Positions 1 to 10,740 of a stretch of DNA of 64,000 bases are shown here, piece by piece. The notes under the pieces are model-generated. The model searched no databases, was not told the DNA's origin, and saw only the letters and a list, made by a program, of their open reading frames with translations. A program made the translations under genes and the position numbers. The stretch is from Sphingomonas psychrotolerans (GTDB lineage Bacteria; Pseudomonadota; Alphaproteobacteria; Sphingomonadales; Sphingomonadaceae), in contig NZ_CP024923.1 of assembly GCF_002796605.1 (NCBI RefSeq), positions 3,789,501-3,853,500 of the forward strand, written 5' to 3'. The first letter of the stretch is position 1; each line of letters starts with the position of its first letter.

Positions 1-1277
<1,277 letters not shown>

Positions 1278-1281
<4 letters not shown>

Positions 1282-2297
1282 AGGCCTTTCTCCTTCAATA
1301 TCGCATCGAGCCGGGGGAAGACGCGCCGCGCATTCCCCTCGAAGATCGCATGGCGCTGCGCGTCGGTGATCGGCAGCGCGTCGACATAGCGTTTGGTGTC
1401 GTCGAAATACTGGCCGGTCTGCGGATCGATTCCGCGTACCGCGCCGACCATCTCGCTGCCGAACAGGATGTTCCTGGTGTCGATCACCTTTGCCAGCAGG
1501 TCGATCCCCGGCTGGTGATAGACGCAGGTATCGAAGAACACGTTGCGCATCAGATGCTCGCCGAGATCAGGCTGTTTGAGCATATCGGCCAGCCCGCGAT
1601 AGCGGCCCCAATGATAAGGCACCGCACCGCCGCCATGCGGGATGATGAAGCGCAGCGTCGGGAAATCGGCGAACAGATTGCCTTCGATCAGCTGCATGAA
1701 GGCGATCGTGTCGGCGGCGATGTAATAGGCACCGGTGGCGTGCATCGCCGGATTGCAGCTGCCCGAGACATGGATCATCGCCGGCACGTCGAGCGCGACC
1801 ATCTTCTCGTAGAAGGGATACCAATATCGGTCGGTGAGCGGCGGCGCAGTGAAGTGCCCGCCGCCCGGATCGGGATTGAGATTGCAACCGATGAAGCCGA
1901 GTTCGGTAACGCAGCGCTCGAGTTCGGCGATCGACCCGTTCAGCCCCGCCTCGGGGTTCTGCGGCAGCATGCACACGCCGGCGAACACGTCCGGATACAG
2001 ATCGACGCAGCGCTTGATCAGATCGTTGTTCACGCGTGCCCAGGCCAGCGCCACGCCCTCGTCGCCGACATGCGGCGCCATCGCCGAGGCGCGCGGGCTG
2101 AAGATCGTCATGTCGGCGCCGCGCTCGCGGATCAGGCGGATCTGGTTGGCTTCCAGCGTTTCCCGGATCTCGTCGTCGGAGATGGCGGGGTAGGGCGGGG
2201 GCGCCTCGCCGGCCTTGAATGCCGCCTTCTGGGCCTCGCGCCACGCGGCGTGTGCGGCGGGCACGGTGGTATAATGGCCGTGGCAATCGATGATCAT
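1278..2297 (-). CDS. ligJ: 4-Oxalomesaconate hydratase (LigJ)
   Basis: Hydrates 4-oxalomesaconate to 4-carboxy-4-hydroxy-2-oxoadipate, the substrate of the LigK aldolase. The 339-residue protein is an amidohydrolase-superfamily TIM barrel. It begins MIIDCHGHYTT with the metal-binding His-x-His, and carries PAMIHVSGSCNP, IPHGGGAVPYHWGR and ILFGSEMVGAVRG, all recognisable LigJ segments. Length and sequence match SYK-6 LigJ closely from memory. It overlaps ligA by four bases and its start overlaps the end of the upstream dehydrogenase gene by four bases, so it is the second gene of the leftward operon. Confidence 0.95.
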
Positions 2298-3148
2298 CGG
2301 GTCGCCCCCTTTATCGCAGCCAGCTTCGCGGCGAGGCCGTCGTGCGGAACCAGTCCCAGCGCGCCGATCGCCCGCTGGCGCTCGACCGTGCCGCGCGTCA
2401 TCGCCGATCCGGTACCCAGCGCGTCGAGCGTCTTGACGACTTCCTCCATCTCCGCGGCGCGGCGCAGTCCGTGGACCATCATGCGATCGAGATTATAGTC
2501 GGCTCTGCCTGCCCAATCGCCGCCCGGCCAAGTCGCGTCGAGCGAAGCGCGCACCGTCTCGCCGACGCCCGCGGCATCGGCGGCAAGGAAGCATTCCGCG
2601 GTCAGTGCCTCGAGACCTTTTACCATTACCGAGCGGATCATTTTGATCGACGAGGCTTGGCCGATCGGTCCTGAAACCCTTGTGACATCGGTGAAGCCGA
2701 TGCCTGCGAGGAACGCTGCGGCGTCTTCGGCATGCGGGCCACCGACCAGTACCGGCGCGGCCCGGCGCTTGGGATGGACCGGCGACATCACCGCGACATC
2801 GACATAGCGCCCGCCGGCACCCTCGATCAACGCCGCGGCGGCGCGCTTGGTGTCGGGAGCCACGCTGTTCATGTCGAGCCACAGCGTTCCGGATGCGATC
2901 AGCGGCGCAGCGGTCCGGGCGGCGGCGAGTGCCTGGTCTGCGGTGACGAGGCACAGTACCGCGCCAACCCCGGCAAGCGCTTCGGCGGGCGTCTCACAAA
3001 CCTGCACGCCTGCGCGTGCGAAGTCGGCGAGCTTGGCCTCGCGCGTGGCGGGATCGTCGGTTTTGCGATCAAAGCCCCGAGCCCGAGCGCCACCCGCAAA
3101 GGCAGCACCGGCCTCTCCAAAACCGACAAAGGCGAACGCAACGTCCAT
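2294..3148 (-). CDS. NAD(P)-dependent dehydrogenase of the 6-phosphogluconate/beta-hydroxyacid type with DUF1932-like C-terminus
   Basis: First gene of the leftward ligJAB operon, overlapping ligJ by four bases. The 284-residue protein starts with a Rossmann motif (FVGFGEAGAAFAGG, residues about 7-20), has the beta-hydroxyacid dehydrogenase segment around LWLDMNSVAPDTKRAAAALI, and a helical C-terminal half with GPIGQASSIKMIRSVMVKG, where the Lys corresponds to the catalytic lysine of the superfamily. The substrate is unknown. Its place at the head of the operon suggests a role in oxidation or reduction of a C6-C7 ring-fission acid. It is not the Gfo/Idh-type LigC of SYK-6, so any overlap in function would be convergent. 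Family confidence is high, role confidence low. Confidence 0.8.
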   Translation of the reverse strand: MDVAFAFVGFGEAGAAFAGGARARGFDRKTDDPATREAKLADFARAGVQVCETPAEALAGVGAVLCLVTADQALAAARTAAPLIASGTLWLDMNSVAPDTKRAAAALIEGAGGRYVDVAVMSPVHPKRRAAPVLVGGPHAEDAAAFLAGIGFTDVTRVSGPIGQASSIKMIRSVMVKGLEALTAECFLAADAAGVGETVRASLDATWPGGDWAGRADYNLDRMMVHGLRRAAEMEEVVKTLDALGTGSAMTRGTVERQRAIGALGLVPHDGLAAKLAAIKGATR

Positions 3149-3202
3149 CGTGGAAGCCTAGGGCAGCGCCGCGCTGGCCCGCCAATCACAATGCCGCCCC
3201 GG

Positions 3203-4402
3203 CTATTCGGTTTCCGGAATTCTGGTCTGGGCAACCGCGTTTTCGACCAGATCGACGAAGCGACGCTGCGCCATGGTCGGGCGCCAGCCGAGGCGCGTGG
3301 TGATGCCGATCGTGCGCACGCATTGCGCCAGCGGGGGACCGATCGTAGCGAGGACGCCACTGCGTACTTCGAGCGCAACCTGGTCTGGCGAGAGCAAGGT
3401 CAGCAAGTTGCTATCGCGCAAGACTCCGCGGATCACCATTACCGAGCCGCATTCGATCGGCGCTTCTGCAGGCTTACGGCCGGCGAACAGCGCCTCCCAA
3501 TGCGATCGCAGCGGGGTGTCGGCCTGCCCGACGATCCAGCCGAACCGCGCGAGATCCTCGAGCGTCGGTTCGGCGACAGCGGCCAGCGGATGGCCGGCGC
3601 GGCCGATCACCGCCAGGCGATCGGTGAACAGCGCGCGCTGCGCAAGTCCGTGCGGCGCTTGATCACGCAGCGCGCCGATCATCAGGTCGATCACGCCGTC
3701 GCGAAGCGGCTCGACGAGTTCGCGCCACGATCCCTCGGCGACATCGACCAGAGCGCGCGGCGTGCCCGCGACGAATGCGGCGATGGCATGGGGCAGGATT
3801 AGCGCCCGGCACAGCGGCATCGCGCCGATCGCAATCGTCCCGGTTTCGGCTGCGCCGGAAGCTTCGACGATCCCCGCCGCGATCTCGCGCGCAGCGAGTC
3901 GGATGCCGCGCGCGAGCCGGCGCCCAGCGGCGGTGAGCACGACGCCGCGACCGCGCCGCTCGGCCAGGACGACCCCGCCAATTTGCTCGAGATCGCGTGC
4001 GGCGCGGTGGAGCGCAGGCTGCGAGAGCCCAGTCGCCATTGCTGCGCCGACGAAGCTGCCGGCATCGGCCAGCGCCAGAAAGGCATGGAGCTGGCTGGCG
4101 GTCATCAGTTGCTCGGGCCGCGCGAAGCCGCGCCCGCCGCGACGGGCCGTCGGCGCAGCCAGATGCCCGAACGCCGCGGTCGCCCGGTCGGCCATCAACA
4201 TCCCGCCCTCGGTCGCCGAGACCCCGTCGCGGTGGCGGTCGAACAGCGCTACGCCTAGCTGGCGCTCGAGCTTCGCCAGCCCTTGGGTGAGCGCCGGCTG
4301 CGACAGATTCACTGCCAGCGCCGCGCCGCTCATGCTGCCTTGCGCGACGATCACCGGAAGCGCGCGCAGGTGGCGCAGATTGAGATCGAAGGGGCGCAGC
4401 AT
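3203..4402 (-). CDS. ligR: LysR-type regulator with two N-terminal helix-turn-helix domains (LigR-like)
   Basis: Probable regulator of the protocatechuate 4,5-cleavage genes, lying between the divergent ligJAB and ligKUI groups as a LysR regulator should. The 399-residue protein is about 90 residues longer than usual because it has two winged-helix domains: residues about 8-66 (LRHLRALPVIVAQGSMSGAA, then SQPALTQGLAKLERQLG) and residues about 101-160 (QLHAFLALADAGSFVGAA, then LSQPALHRAARDLEQIGG). The effector-binding domain follows from about residue 185 (GTIAIGAMPLCRALILPHAI). The intergenic region to ligK (about 98 bases) would hold the operator; I see an AT-rich CTATAGCAATAGCTTATCG stretch at 4411-4429 but no clear LysR box. 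The SYK-6 LigR that I recall has a single HTH domain, so the symbol reflects position more than orthology. Confidence 0.8.
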   Translation of the reverse strand: MLRPFDLNLRHLRALPVIVAQGSMSGAALAVNLSQPALTQGLAKLERQLGVALFDRHRDGVSATEGGMLMADRATAAFGHLAAPTARRGGRGFARPEQLMTASQLHAFLALADAGSFVGAAMATGLSQPALHRAARDLEQIGGVVLAERRGRGVVLTAAGRRLARGIRLAAREIAAGIVEASGAAETGTIAIGAMPLCRALILPHAIAAFVAGTPRALVDVAEGSWRELVEPLRDGVIDLMIGALRDQAPHGLAQRALFTDRLAVIGRAGHPLAAVAEPTLEDLARFGWIVGQADTPLRSHWEALFAGRKPAEAPIECGSVMVIRGVLRDSNLLTLLSPDQVALEVRSGVLATIGPPLAQCVRTIGITTRLGWRPTMAQRRFVDLVENAVAQTRIPETE

Positions 4403-4500
4403 CTGCGCACCTATAGCAATAGCTTATCGCCGGAGTGCAATTCCGATTGGGCGCCGCGGTTCCTGCGCTTAGGGCTTGGTGCCTGGATAGGAGTTCGAGC

Positions 4501-5167
4501 ATGCCGGGACGGGTGATCCGCATTGTGGAGCGGGCCGAGGCAAGAGTGATCGACGGTCTGGCGGCCGCCGGCGTTGCGACCGTGCACGAGGCGCAGGGGC
4601 GCATTGGCCTGCTCGCCAGCCGCCTGCGACCGATTTATCCCGGCGCGCGCATCGCCGGATCGGCAGTGACGATCTCGGCGCCGCCAGGCGACAACTGGAT
4701 GATCCATGTCGCGATCGAACAGCTCCAGCCCGGCGACATACTCGTGCTGGCACCGACCAGCCCGTGCGAAGACGGCTATTTTGGCGACTTGCTCGCCACC
4801 TCGGCGATGGCGCGCGGCTGTCGTGGGCTGGTGATCGATGCCGGGGTGCGTGACGTCCGCGATCTTGCCCAGATGAACTTCCCCGTCTGGTCGAAGGCGA
4901 TATTCGCGCAAGGGACGGTCAAGGCGACGCTCGGATCGGTCAATTTGCCGATCGTCTGCGCCGGCGCGGCGATCGATCCGGGCGATGTGATCGTCGCCGA
5001 CGACGATGGCGTATGCGTAGTGAAGCGCGCCGATGCCGCGGCGGTGCTCGCCAAGGCGCAGGCACGCGAGGCGGCGGAGGAATCGAAGCGCCAACGGCTG
5101 GCCGCGGGCGAGCTCGGGCTCGACATCTACGACATGCGCGGAAAGCTTGCCGAACTCGGCCTGACCT

Positions 5168-5175
<8 letters not shown>
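4501..5175 (+). CDS. ligK: 4-Carboxy-4-hydroxy-2-oxoadipate aldolase (LigK)
   Basis: Splits 4-carboxy-4-hydroxy-2-oxoadipate into pyruvate and oxaloacetate, the last step of the 4,5-cleavage route. The 224-residue protein belongs to the RraA-like class II pyruvate aldolases and has the family signature Asp, 20 residues, Arg-Asp: the Asp of YFGDLLATS and the RD of VIDAGVRD. The ATG at 4501 is preceded by TAGGAG at 4488-4493. An in-frame ATG at 4435 would add 22 residues that the family lacks. Its last eight bases overlap ligU, so ligK, ligU and ligI form a rightward operon. Confidence 0.93.
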
Positions 5176-7095
<1,920 letters not shown>

Positions 7096-7145
7096 CCGGG
7101 CGACCGGGTCGCTCGATGCAATATCGGTGTTCCGCCCGCCATTCG

Positions 7146-7559
7146 CTAAGTTCCTGGTGCAGATGTGCGCCCAGCCGCGGCGTCAGCGGTCTCGTACCTG
7201 GCCGTGATCGAGGCGATGCCGGCGGGCAAAGCGTGTGGCTTGTCGATCGTCACTTCGCACCAGTGCGCGTGCCCGGACAGCGCCAAGCAGGCATGCGCGA
7301 GCCGGTCAGCGAAGGTTTCGATCAGTGCGATCCGCTGCTCGCCCAGCGCTTCCGCCGCACGGGCGACCTGGCGGTAATCGATCGTGGCGTCGATCGTATC
7401 GCGCGCCACGCGATCCATCCCCAGCGTCACGCTGACGATCAGCGGCTGGCGATAGCCGATCTCGTGCGGATTGATGCCGATATCTGCCATCACCGGCAGA
7501 TCGCGCACCGTGATGCGAAGTTCGGCGTGCGCGCCCCCGCGATCGGTGATTGGCGCCAT
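7146..7559 (-). CDS. folB: Dihydroneopterin aldolase-like protein (FolB family)
   Basis: Member of the FolB family, which forms 6-hydroxymethyl-dihydropterin for folate synthesis. The 137-residue protein has the family pattern ITVRDLPVMADIGINPHEIG at the N-terminus, DYRQVARAA in the middle and LIETFADRLAHACL, with the conserved Glu and Leu-Ala positions. It is downstream of purU with a seven-base gap, so the two are co-transcribed leftward. Its place in a C1-handling cluster next to the tetrahydrofolate-dependent demethylase suggests it boosts the folate supply. A second, housekeeping folB may exist elsewhere. Confidence 0.8.
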   Translation of the reverse strand: MAPITDRGGAHAELRITVRDLPVMADIGINPHEIGYRQPLIVSVTLGMDRVARDTIDATIDYRQVARAAEALGEQRIALIETFADRLAHACLALSGHAHWCEVTIDKPHALPAGIASITARYETADAAAGRTSAPGT

Positions 7560-7566
7560 CTGTGCG

Positions 7567-8427
7567 TCAGTCCCGGAAGACGACGGTGCGCGCGCCGTTC
7601 AGTAGTACGCGGTGTTCCAGATGGTCGCGCACCGCGGCGGCCAGCACGCGGCGTTCGATGTCGCGGCCCTTGCGCACCAGATCGTCGGGGGTGTCGGCGT
7701 GGCTGACCGCCTCGACATCCTGCGCGATGATCGGGCCCTCGTCGAGATCGGCGGTCACATAATGGGCGGTGGCGCCGATCATCTTCACGCCCCGTGCATG
7801 CGCCTGGTGATAGGGTTTGGCGCCCTTGAAGCCGGGCAGGAAACTGTGGTGGATGTTAATGCAGCGGCCCGACAGATAGCCCGCCATGTCGTCCGAGAGG
7901 ATTTGCATGTAGCGCGCCAGCACCACTAGATCGGTGCCGGTCTGTTCGACGAGCGCTTTGATCTGGGCTTCCTGCTCCGGCCTGGTATCGCGGGTCACGG
8001 GCAAGTGATGATAGGGGATGTCGCCCATCATCGAGACGTTGAGCACCGCCTGCGGATGATTGGACACGATCGCCACGACGTCCATGTCCAACTCGCCGAT
8101 GCGGCGGCGATAGAGCAGGTCGCCCAGGCAATGGTCGAATTTGGATACCATCAGCAGCACGCGCTGACGCTCGCCCGCGGCGCACAGCTTCCAGTCCATG
8201 CCGTGCGCCGCCGCCGCCTCGGCAAACGCGTCCCGGATCGCGACCACGTCGACGCCGGGATCGGTCAGTGCGAACACAACGCGCATGAAGAAGCGGTTGG
8301 TCAGCCGATCGTCGAACTGCTGCGCGGCCAGGATGTTGCCGCCATGCGCGGCGAGGAAGCCCGCGACGGTCGCCACGAGACCTGGTCGGTCGTCGCAGGA
8401 CAAGGTCAGGGTACAGACATCGGTCAC
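7567..8427 (-). CDS. purU: Formyltetrahydrofolate deformylase (PurU)
   Basis: Hydrolyses 10-formyl-tetrahydrofolate to formate and free tetrahydrofolate. The 286-residue protein has an N-terminal ACT domain (residues about 3-80, [20 protein letters not shown]) and a C-terminal formyltransferase-like hydrolase domain with [20 protein letters not shown] and [20 protein letters not shown], which contain the catalytic Asn, His and Asp. I chose the GTG at 8427 because it has GAAGGA a short distance upstream and gives the family length; an ATG 14 codons upstream is possible. It stands divergent to the formate dehydrogenase operon, whose substrate it makes. Confidence 0.93.
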   Translation of the reverse strand: MTDVCTLTLSCDDRPGLVATVAGFLAAHGGNILAAQQFDDRLTNRFFMRVVFALTDPGVDVVAIRDAFAEAAAAHGMDWKLCAAGERQRVLLMVSKFDHCLGDLLYRRRIGELDMDVVAIVSNHPQAVLNVSMMGDIPYHHLPVTRDTRPEQEAQIKALVEQTGTDLVVLARYMQILSDDMAGYLSGRCINIHHSFLPGFKGAKPYHQAHARGVKMIGATAHYVTADLDEGPIIAQDVEAVSHADTPDDLVRKGRDIERRVLAAAVRDHLEHRVLLNGARTVVFRD

Positions 8428-8585
8428 GGCGCTCTTCCTTCGGTTGGAAATAATAGCTTGGCGCAACACCCTAGGCGCACGGCAGCGATAAGTGGCGTCG
8501 TTCCCACTTCCTCCTTCGCACCGTCGGCTGGCTGTCCATGCTGATCCTTAACTGTGTTGATTTCTTATATGCGAAAAATTCACCT

Positions 8586-8600
8586 ATAGGAAATTCCTAT
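8586..8600. promoter_or_regulatory. Perfect 15-base palindrome between purU and the formate dehydrogenase operon
   Basis: ATAGGAAATTCCTAT reads the same on both strands with seven-base arms around one central base. It lies in the 320-base divergent intergenic region 8428-8747. That region also holds a second, different palindrome at 8689-8703 and no gene that I can support. The GGAA/TTCC half-sites recall some IclR-family operators, but no binding protein can be assigned. Confidence 0.5.
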
Positions 8601-8688
8601 GCCGGGTCGGAGTGCCACACAAGCCCCAATCACGGAACCGCCGCAAAAGTCGCCAACGCAGAATCGTCTCGGTCCTGATACTATGATA

Positions 8689-8703
8689 GTATGCCTTGCA
8701 TAC
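8689..8703. promoter_or_regulatory. Operator-like repeat GTATG-N5-CATAC ahead of formate dehydrogenase
   Basis: GTATGCCTTGCATAC, a perfect inverted repeat (here six-base arms), ends 44 bases before the fdsG start. It is one of the two exact copies in this window of a 15-base motif that recurs upstream of lignin-related genes. Confidence 0.6.
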
Positions 8704-8747
8704 AAATACGATTTGTCTCGATGCGACATTCGGCGTAAGTTGCAGCT

Positions 8748-9185
8748 ATGGAGAGACCGGACGCAGACTTGCGGCTCGACGCGGCGATCGCGCGGCATGC
8801 GCAGGAGGAAGGGGCGTTGTTGCCGATCCTCCACGCTGTCCAGCGCGAATTCGGCTGTATCGACGAAACCGCCAAGCGGCGGATCGCCGCCGCGCTCAAC
8901 CTGAGCCGCGCCGAGGTCCACGGCGTCGTCAGTTTCTATCATGATTTCCGCGAGCGCGCCGAGCCGCGCCCGGTGCTCAAACTATGCCGCGCCGAGGCAT
9001 GCCAAGCGCGCGGGGTCGAGGCGCTGGTGCCCGCCGCGACACGGGCCGCTAGTGACCGCGTTGCGATCGAAACGGTCTATTGCCTCGGGCTGTGCAGCGT
9101 CGGCCCGGCGGCGATGGCCGATGGCCAGATCCATGCACGGCTCGATGACGCGCGGCTTGCTGCGCTGATCGAGGCGATGGCATGA
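8748..9185 (+). CDS. fdsG: NAD-dependent formate dehydrogenase gamma subunit (FdsG)
   Basis: NuoE-like [2Fe-2S] subunit of a cytoplasmic, oxygen-tolerant molybdenum formate dehydrogenase that passes electrons from formate to NAD+. The 145-residue protein has the thioredoxin-like ferredoxin pattern: KLCRAEACQARG with the first cysteine pair and TVYCLGLCSVGPAAM with the second. HAVQREFGCIDE near the N-terminus is typical of NuoE/FdsG. It is the first gene of fdsGBAD and its TGA overlaps the fdsB ATG. Upstream are two palindromes that could control it. Confidence 0.92.
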   Translation: MERPDADLRLDAAIARHAQEEGALLPILHAVQREFGCIDETAKRRIAAALNLSRAEVHGVVSFYHDFRERAEPRPVLKLCRAEACQARGVEALVPAATRAASDRVAIETVYCLGLCSVGPAAMADGQIHARLDDARLAALIEAMA

Positions 9186-10738
9186 TCATCCGCATCTCCG
9201 ACGATGCCGCCGCGCTTGCCTGCGGCGCCGACCCGGTCGCCGCGGCGTTCGAGAAGGCCGGGGCCACGATCGAACGCGTTTCCTCCTGGGGGATGCACTG
9301 GCTCGAACCTTTGGTCGAGATCGATGGTCACGGCTTCGGCCCCACCACCGCCGCCGACGTGCCCGCGATCCTCCAGGGCCGCGCGGACGCACTTTCGATC
9401 GGCCTGATCGCCGACCACCCCTTCATCGCCTCGCAGCGGCGCCTGACCTTCGCGCGCGCCGGACGGACGCGACCACTTAGCCTCGATGATTATGCAGCCA
9501 CCGGCGGCTGGAAGGGACTGGAGCGCGCCCACGCGATCGGTGCGGAGGCCGTTCTCGACGCCGTCACCGCTTCCGGGCTTCGGGGGCGCGGCGGCGCGGG
9601 CTTCCCGGCGGGGATCAAGTGGCGGACGGTCGCCAATACTCCCGCCGACCGCCGCTACATCGTCTGCAACGCCGACGAAGGCGATAGCGGCACCTTCGCC
9701 GACCGGATGCTGATGGAGGGCGATCCCTTCTGCCTGATCGAGGGGATGGCGATTGCCGCCCATGCGGCAGGTGCCGGCAGCGGCTATATTTACGTCCGCT
9801 CCGAATATCCGCACGCCATCGCCAAGCTGACCGCCGCGATCGAGGCTAGCCGCGCGATCGTCGCGCCGTTCGTGCTCCATGTCCGCGAAGGCGCCGGCGC
9901 CTATGTCTGCGGCGAGGAAACCTCGTTGCTCAACAGCGTCGAAGGGAAGCGCGGCGAGGTCCGCGCCAAGCCGCCGCTGCCCGCAATCGAAGGACTGTTC
10001 GGCAAGCCGACCATCGTCAACAATGTGCTGACACTCGCCGCCGTGCCGTTCATCCTTGCCGAGGGCGCGACCGCCTATGTCGATCATGGCGTCGGTCGGT
10101 CGCGCGGGACGATGCCGATCCAGCTTGCCGGCAATATCCGCCACGCCGGGCTCTACGAGACCGCGTTCGGCGTGACGCTGGGCGAGCTCGTCAACGACAT
10201 CGGCGGCGGCACTGCCAGCGGCCGGCCGATCAAGGCGGTGCAGGTCGGCGGTCCGCTCGGCGCGTATATCCCTCCCTCTGCCTTCCACCTGCCGTTCGAC
10301 TACGAAGCGTTCGCGGGCGCGGACGCCCTTATAGGCCACGGCGGCATCGTCGTGTTCGATGACAGCGCCGATATGCTCGCGCAGGCCCGTTTCGCGATGG
10401 ACTTCTGCGCCGTGGAAAGCTGCGGTAAGTGCACGCCCTGCCGGCTCGGCGCGGTACGCGGGCGTGAGACGCTCGACCGTATCCGCAGCGGCGGGCGCTT
10501 GGCAGACGTGGTCGAGGCGCTGCCGCAGATGCACAATGCCACGGCGGCGGGTCGTGTCCGCGCCGACGAAGTCGCGCTGCTGACCGATCTGTGCGAGACG
10601 ATGCAATATGGCTCGCTCTGTGCGCTTGGCGGCTTCACCCCCTACCCGGTGATGAGTGCGCTGCGCCACTGGCCCGAGGATTTCGGCCTGCCCGCGGTGG
10701 AAGACGCGGGGCAGGGCCGCGTGGCGCAGGGGGTCTGA
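9182..10738 (+). CDS. fdsB: NAD-dependent formate dehydrogenase beta subunit (FdsB)
   Basis: NuoF-like flavoprotein subunit that carries FMN, one [4Fe-4S] cluster and the NAD site. The 518-residue protein has an N-terminal thioredoxin-like part (residues about 1-85), then the nucleotide and flavin motifs GLRGRGGAGFPAGIKW and CNADEGDSGTFADR, the AYVCGEETSLLNSVEGKRGE segment, and near the C-terminus the cluster ligands ESCGKCTPCRLG plus a further Cys in YGSLCALGG. It overlaps fdsG by four bases and is followed by fdsA after two bases. Confidence 0.94.
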   Translation: MIIRISDDAAALACGADPVAAAFEKAGATIERVSSWGMHWLEPLVEIDGHGFGPTTAADVPAILQGRADALSIGLIADHPFIASQRRLTFARAGRTRPLSLDDYAATGGWKGLERAHAIGAEAVLDAVTASGLRGRGGAGFPAGIKWRTVANTPADRRYIVCNADEGDSGTFADRMLMEGDPFCLIEGMAIAAHAAGAGSGYIYVRSEYPHAIAKLTAAIEASRAIVAPFVLHVREGAGAYVCGEETSLLNSVEGKRGEVRAKPPLPAIEGLFGKPTIVNNVLTLAAVPFILAEGATAYVDHGVGRSRGTMPIQLAGNIRHAGLYETAFGVTLGELVNDIGGGTASGRPIKAVQVGGPLGAYIPPSAFHLPFDYEAFAGADALIGHGGIVVFDDSADMLAQARFAMDFCAVESCGKCTPCRLGAVRGRETLDRIRSGGRLADVVEALPQMHNATAAGRVRADEVALLTDLCETMQYGSLCALGGFTPYPVMSALRHWPEDFGLPAVEDAGQGRVAQGV

Positions 10739-10740
10739 CA

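Noticed and set aside
7096..7145. Possible hairpin between ligI and folB (GCGAC/GTCGC)
   Set aside because: The stem has only five base pairs and no T-run.
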